A stretch of 23,747 nt of DNA from SVQP01 sp045660125 (GTDB taxonomy: Bacteria > Bacillota > Clostridia > Oscillospirales > CAG-272): NCBI GenBank assembly GCA_045660125.1, contig JAZRDG010000071.1, positions 1 to 23,747 of the forward strand, read 5' to 3'. The notes under the pieces were generated by a model that had not been told where the DNA came from, did no database searches, and saw nothing but the letters and a program-made list of their open reading frames with translations. Positions 21,556-23,747 of this stretch are shown one piece after another. Positions within the stretch are counted from its first letter, which is position 1. Each line of letters opens with the position of its first letter. Position numbers and translations under genes: made by a program.

Positions 21556-22911
21556 ATGAGAAAAATCATGAAAAATAAAGCGATTTTGGCGTTCTCTGCG
21601 CTGCTTTTGTGCCTGTGCATGCTGCTTGCGGCGTGCAATAACGGGGGACAGGGTCAGACCTCTACCGATACACAGGGCACCGAGCAGGGCACCGAGCAAA
21701 GCACGCAATCGACTACCGAAAGCGAAACCGCGCCCGATTCCTTGCCCGAGGACACCACGGGAGCGGATACCGAGCAGGACACCCAGCCTGCACCCGAGAC
21801 CGTGACCTTTACCGTAACCGTGATCGGTTCTGACGGAAACCCCAGACAGGGTGCGGTCGCGCGCTTTTATCTGGGCGAGGAGCAGGTGAGCATGGTGCCC
21901 ACGGCTGCCGACGGCATTGCCAAGGCAGACCTGCTGCCCGATACTTATACGGTGGTTATTGACAACATTCTGGGTGAAAAGTATGATACCGAGGGCTGCA
22001 CCGTCAGCCCCGAAAGCCCCACCCTGGAGGTCAGACTGTACGGTCTTCCCGCTGCGGGCGAGGAGATCTACGCGTACTCTGCCGACGTTGATGATTACGT
22101 GCCGTACAACACGGGCAAGCTCTCCGAGGGTGAGTATTGGTCGGCGCTGACTGCGGGAGATATGACCTATTTCCTGTTCGTTGCATCTCGCGGCGGCGTG
22201 TTCCGCATCTGGGCGGACGAGCAGCTGCCCCTGTCGATCGGCTACTTTGGTTCTACCTCGTTCGTGCTGACCGAGTCTGTGGCGGTGGAAGAGAACAACG
22301 CCATTTGCGTTGAGGTGTACGAGGATATGGTGCGCAATTACGCCTTTGTCATCGGCGTGCGCGCCGAGGACGCGTCCTTGACCGATTGCATTTTGCACGT
22401 GGAGTACGTGGGTGAGCGCGAGCTGACCGACGACGATCTGCCTTGGAATGACGTGATGCCCGAGGGCGCTCTTGCAACCTTCCAAAAGCCCACCGGCACG
22501 CTCAGACCCTTTGACGTAACCAGCACCAAGCTGAGCGCCGTGTATAACCCCGAGGACGGCTATTATCACCTCGGCGCTGCGGACGGCCCCGTGCTCATGC
22601 TCAATCTGGGCAACGCATCGCCCTATATGGACGCGCTGACCACCGTTTGCGACAACATGCGCCTTGGCGTGTACGTGTATGATGCGGACGGCAAGCTGCT
22701 CTCCAAGGACAGCTATAACGACCTGATCTGGGCGTATAACGCAGTATCTGACGGCGGCTATTATCCGCTTGATCAAACGCTTGCGGATATGATGACTGTG
22801 GTAGGCAACTATATGGGCTGGTACGATGCATCCTCGCCCATGTACCTGTTTGACATGCAGCCGCTCGTGCCTGAAAACGCATATCTGTTTGCGTGCGTAT
22901 ATGCGCAGTAA
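21556..22911 (+). CDS. Lipoprotein related to its upstream neighbour
   Basis: The 451-aa product is a predicted surface lipoprotein: leader with lipobox LLAAC (Cys27), a long Thr/Glu/Gln/Ser-rich linker (about 28-80), then a CnaB/transthyretin-like domain (about 82-160, VTFTVTVIGSDGNPRQGAV). A PPC-like beta domain follows (about 200-286, TYFLFVASRGGVFRIW) and then one 'DGYYH' module from residue 334 (NPEDGYYHLGAADGP), closely matching DGYYHVGTADGP in the preceding gene. There is no thioredoxin domain. AGAGG precedes the ATG by 5 bases; an ATG four codons later is an alternative. The gap to the upstream stop is 87 bp and contains a hairpin. No enzyme motif is seen; binding or scaffolding is a guess. 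Confidence 0.88.
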   Translation: MRKIMKNKAILAFSALLLCLCMLLAACNNGGQGQTSTDTQGTEQGTEQSTQSTTESETAPDSLPEDTTGADTEQDTQPAPETVTFTVTVIGSDGNPRQGAVARFYLGEEQVSMVPTAADGIAKADLLPDTYTVVIDNILGEKYDTEGCTVSPESPTLEVRLYGLPAAGEEIYAYSADVDDYVPYNTGKLSEGEYWSALTAGDMTYFLFVASRGGVFRIWADEQLPLSIGYFGSTSFVLTESVAVEENNAICVEVYEDMVRNYAFVIGVRAEDASLTDCILHVEYVGERELTDDDLPWNDVMPEGALATFQKPTGTLRPFDVTSTKLSAVYNPEDGYYHLGAADGPVLMLNLGNASPYMDALTTVCDNMRLGVYVYDADGKLLSKDSYNDLIWAYNAVSDGGYYPLDQTLADMMTVVGNYMGWYDASSPMYLFDMQPLVPENAYLFACVYAQ

Positions 22912-22948
22912 ACTTGCATTATTTTAATCAAACAAAAGGAGAATTACC

Positions 22949-23395
22949 ATGAATTTCAAGAGATTTTTCATGCTGCTTGCAGCAGCTCTGATGCTTTGCG
23001 TGGTGATGGGCGCAGTTGCTTGCGATAGCAACGAGGGCACTGCCGATACCACCGAGCCTGCTACCCAGGCTCCCACGGAGTCCACCGAAACCGAAGCACC
23101 CACTGCCGAGCAGACCACCGTGGAAGAGACCACCGACGACGGCAAGGTTACCTATACGGTAAAGGTTGTGGACGCGTCCGGCGCACCCGTTGCAGGCGTT
23201 GCAGTGCAGTTCTGTGACGATAACGGCTGCCGCATGCCTGTAGCGACCAACGCAGAGGGCATCGTGACCCTGACCGATGCAGAGAGCAACTTCCACGTGA
23301 CCATCGCGTCCGTGCCCGAAGGATTTGCTGCTGACGCCAACGAGTACTATTTCGACGGCGCGTTCGAGCTGACCATCACCCTGAACGCACAGTAA
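22949..23395 (+). CDS. Small lipoprotein with a single CnaB/transthyretin-like domain
   Basis: The 148-aa product has a leader ending in GAVAC (Cys25), a linker rich in Thr, Glu and Pro (about 26-65), and one beta domain (about 68-148) with TYTVKVVDASGAPVAGVAVQ and FELTITL at the end. That domain matches in pattern the N-terminal domain of both upstream lipoproteins, so this is the minimal member of the set. The beta domain contains Cys-x5-Cys (FCDDNGCRMP), which could form a disulfide. AAAAGGAG lies about 8 bases before the ATG, and the gap to the previous gene is 37 bp. A strong terminator follows. Partner and ligand are unknown. Confidence 0.87.
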   Translation: MNFKRFFMLLAAALMLCVVMGAVACDSNEGTADTTEPATQAPTESTETEAPTAEQTTVEETTDDGKVTYTVKVVDASGAPVAGVAVQFCDDNGCRMPVATNAEGIVTLTDAESNFHVTIASVPEGFAADANEYYFDGAFELTITLNAQ

Positions 23396-23402
23396 GATAG
23401 CG

Positions 23403-23442
23403 AAAAGGACTGATTCAAGTTGATTTGAGTCAGTCCTTTTTT
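23403..23442 (+). terminator. Rho-independent terminator of the lipoprotein cluster
   Basis: AAAAGGACTGA (23403-23413) pairs perfectly with TCAGTCCTTTT (23430-23440), with extra TCAA/TTGA pairing inside the loop. The stem runs into TTTTTTGTTTTT. It lies 8 bases after the last lipoprotein stop. Confidence 0.9.
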
Positions 23443-23554
23443 GTTTTTGCATTTGCCCATAACGGATAGTTGGATAAAACGGACACGCGAAATAAGCCTC
23501 CCTCGGAGAGGGAGGCTTTATAGCACTCAACCGTCTTGCTCACTTATCCGCCAT
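23443..23554. repeat. Dispersed palindromic repeat, right copy (first part)
   Basis: Contains the perfect 11-bp hairpin AAGCCTCCCTC (23494-23504), loop GGA, GAGGGAGGCTT (23508-23518), followed by ACCGTCTTG plus CTC. From about 23499 this matches the left copy at 216-307 in the same orientation and continues into the next element. No gene is seen. Confidence 0.55.
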
Positions 23555-23747
23555 GGGTTGCCTTTATGAGCCTTCTCCTGCGGGAGAAGGGGGACCGCGA
23601 AGCGGTGGATGAGGAGTCAAAGTGTAGTTGCAAAGCAAAGTAATATTTCGGGTTGAATTTTTACAATTTGAAATTCTTTTCTAACACCTCATCCGTCAGC
23701 CTTCGGCTGCCACCTTCTCCCACTGGAGAAGGCTTTTTAAGTTGCCC
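23555..23747. mobile_element. MITE-like element with imperfect terminal inverted repeats
   Basis: The left end (23555 to about 23614) begins GGGTTGCC and has CCTTCTCC-TGC-GGGAGAAGG, a CCGC-GAA-GCGG stem and GGATGAGG. The right end read on the minus strand from 23747 begins GGGCAAC and has AGCCTTCTCC-AGT-GGGAGAAGG, GCAGCC-GAA-GGCTG and GGATGAGG. The two about 60-base ends are therefore imperfect inverted repeats around an AT-rich core (about 23615-23685). There is no coding capacity. The element may be cut by the window edge. No target duplication could be confirmed. Confidence 0.6.

Noticed and set aside
216..23747. Composite transposon bounded by the two repeat copies
   Set aside because: No transposase or recombinase is encoded between them, the copies are diverged, and pyk is a housekeeping gene.

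Overview
The window looks like chromosomal DNA from a Gram-positive gut-type anaerobe of the Clostridia (Firmicutes). Evidence: sigma-A type promoters with 17-bp spacers, strong AGGAGG-like ribosome binding sites, lipoproteins with Gram-positive style lipoboxes and Thr/Glu-rich linkers, a clostridial-type short pyruvate kinase, and dispersed palindromic repeats of the kind common in Oscillospirales-like genomes. The taxonomic assignment is inference; there is no rRNA or tRNA gene in the window to settle it.

Layout. (1) 1-397: non-coding, with palindromes and one copy of a dispersed repeat (about 216-307). (2) 398-2374, plus strand: promoter, pyruvate kinase (pyk), a small cytosolic hypothetical gene, then hairpins including a small array of ATGAAATC-spaced hairpins and a strong terminator. 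(3) 2373-18319, minus strand: one long, tightly packed operon. In transcription order it encodes a 2907-residue surface subtilisin-like protease with about 28 BspA-type leucine-rich repeats, an enlarged oligopeptide-binding lipoprotein (OppA-like, 856 aa), permeases OppB and OppC, ATPases OppD and OppF, and an 88-aa membrane protein. Gaps between genes are 22 bp or less and oppD/oppF overlap. (4) 18320-18672: divergent intergenic region with one extended -10 promoter in each direction and an 18-nt perfect palindrome between them. (5) 18673-23395, plus strand: three consecutive lipoprotein genes (931, 451 and 148 aa). They share a lipobox, an acidic Thr-rich linker and a small beta (CnaB/transthyretin-like) domain. 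The largest also carries a TlpA/ResA-type thioredoxin domain with a CSWC motif and two copies of a 'DGYYH' module. (6) 23403-23747: terminator, a second copy of the dispersed repeat, and a MITE-like element with imperfect terminal inverted repeats running to the window edge.

How the parts may work together. The minus operon reads as a protein-scavenging unit: a membrane-tethered protease with a large putative binding surface makes peptides, OppA captures them and OppBCDF imports them. Genetic linkage supports this, but substrate and activity are inference. The divergent lipoproteins may be further cell-surface components controlled from the same intergenic region. The most unusual item is the protease: two membrane segments near residues 2366-2390 and 2447-2470 should place both its protease/LRR part and a C-terminal InlB/beta-helix-like part outside the cell.
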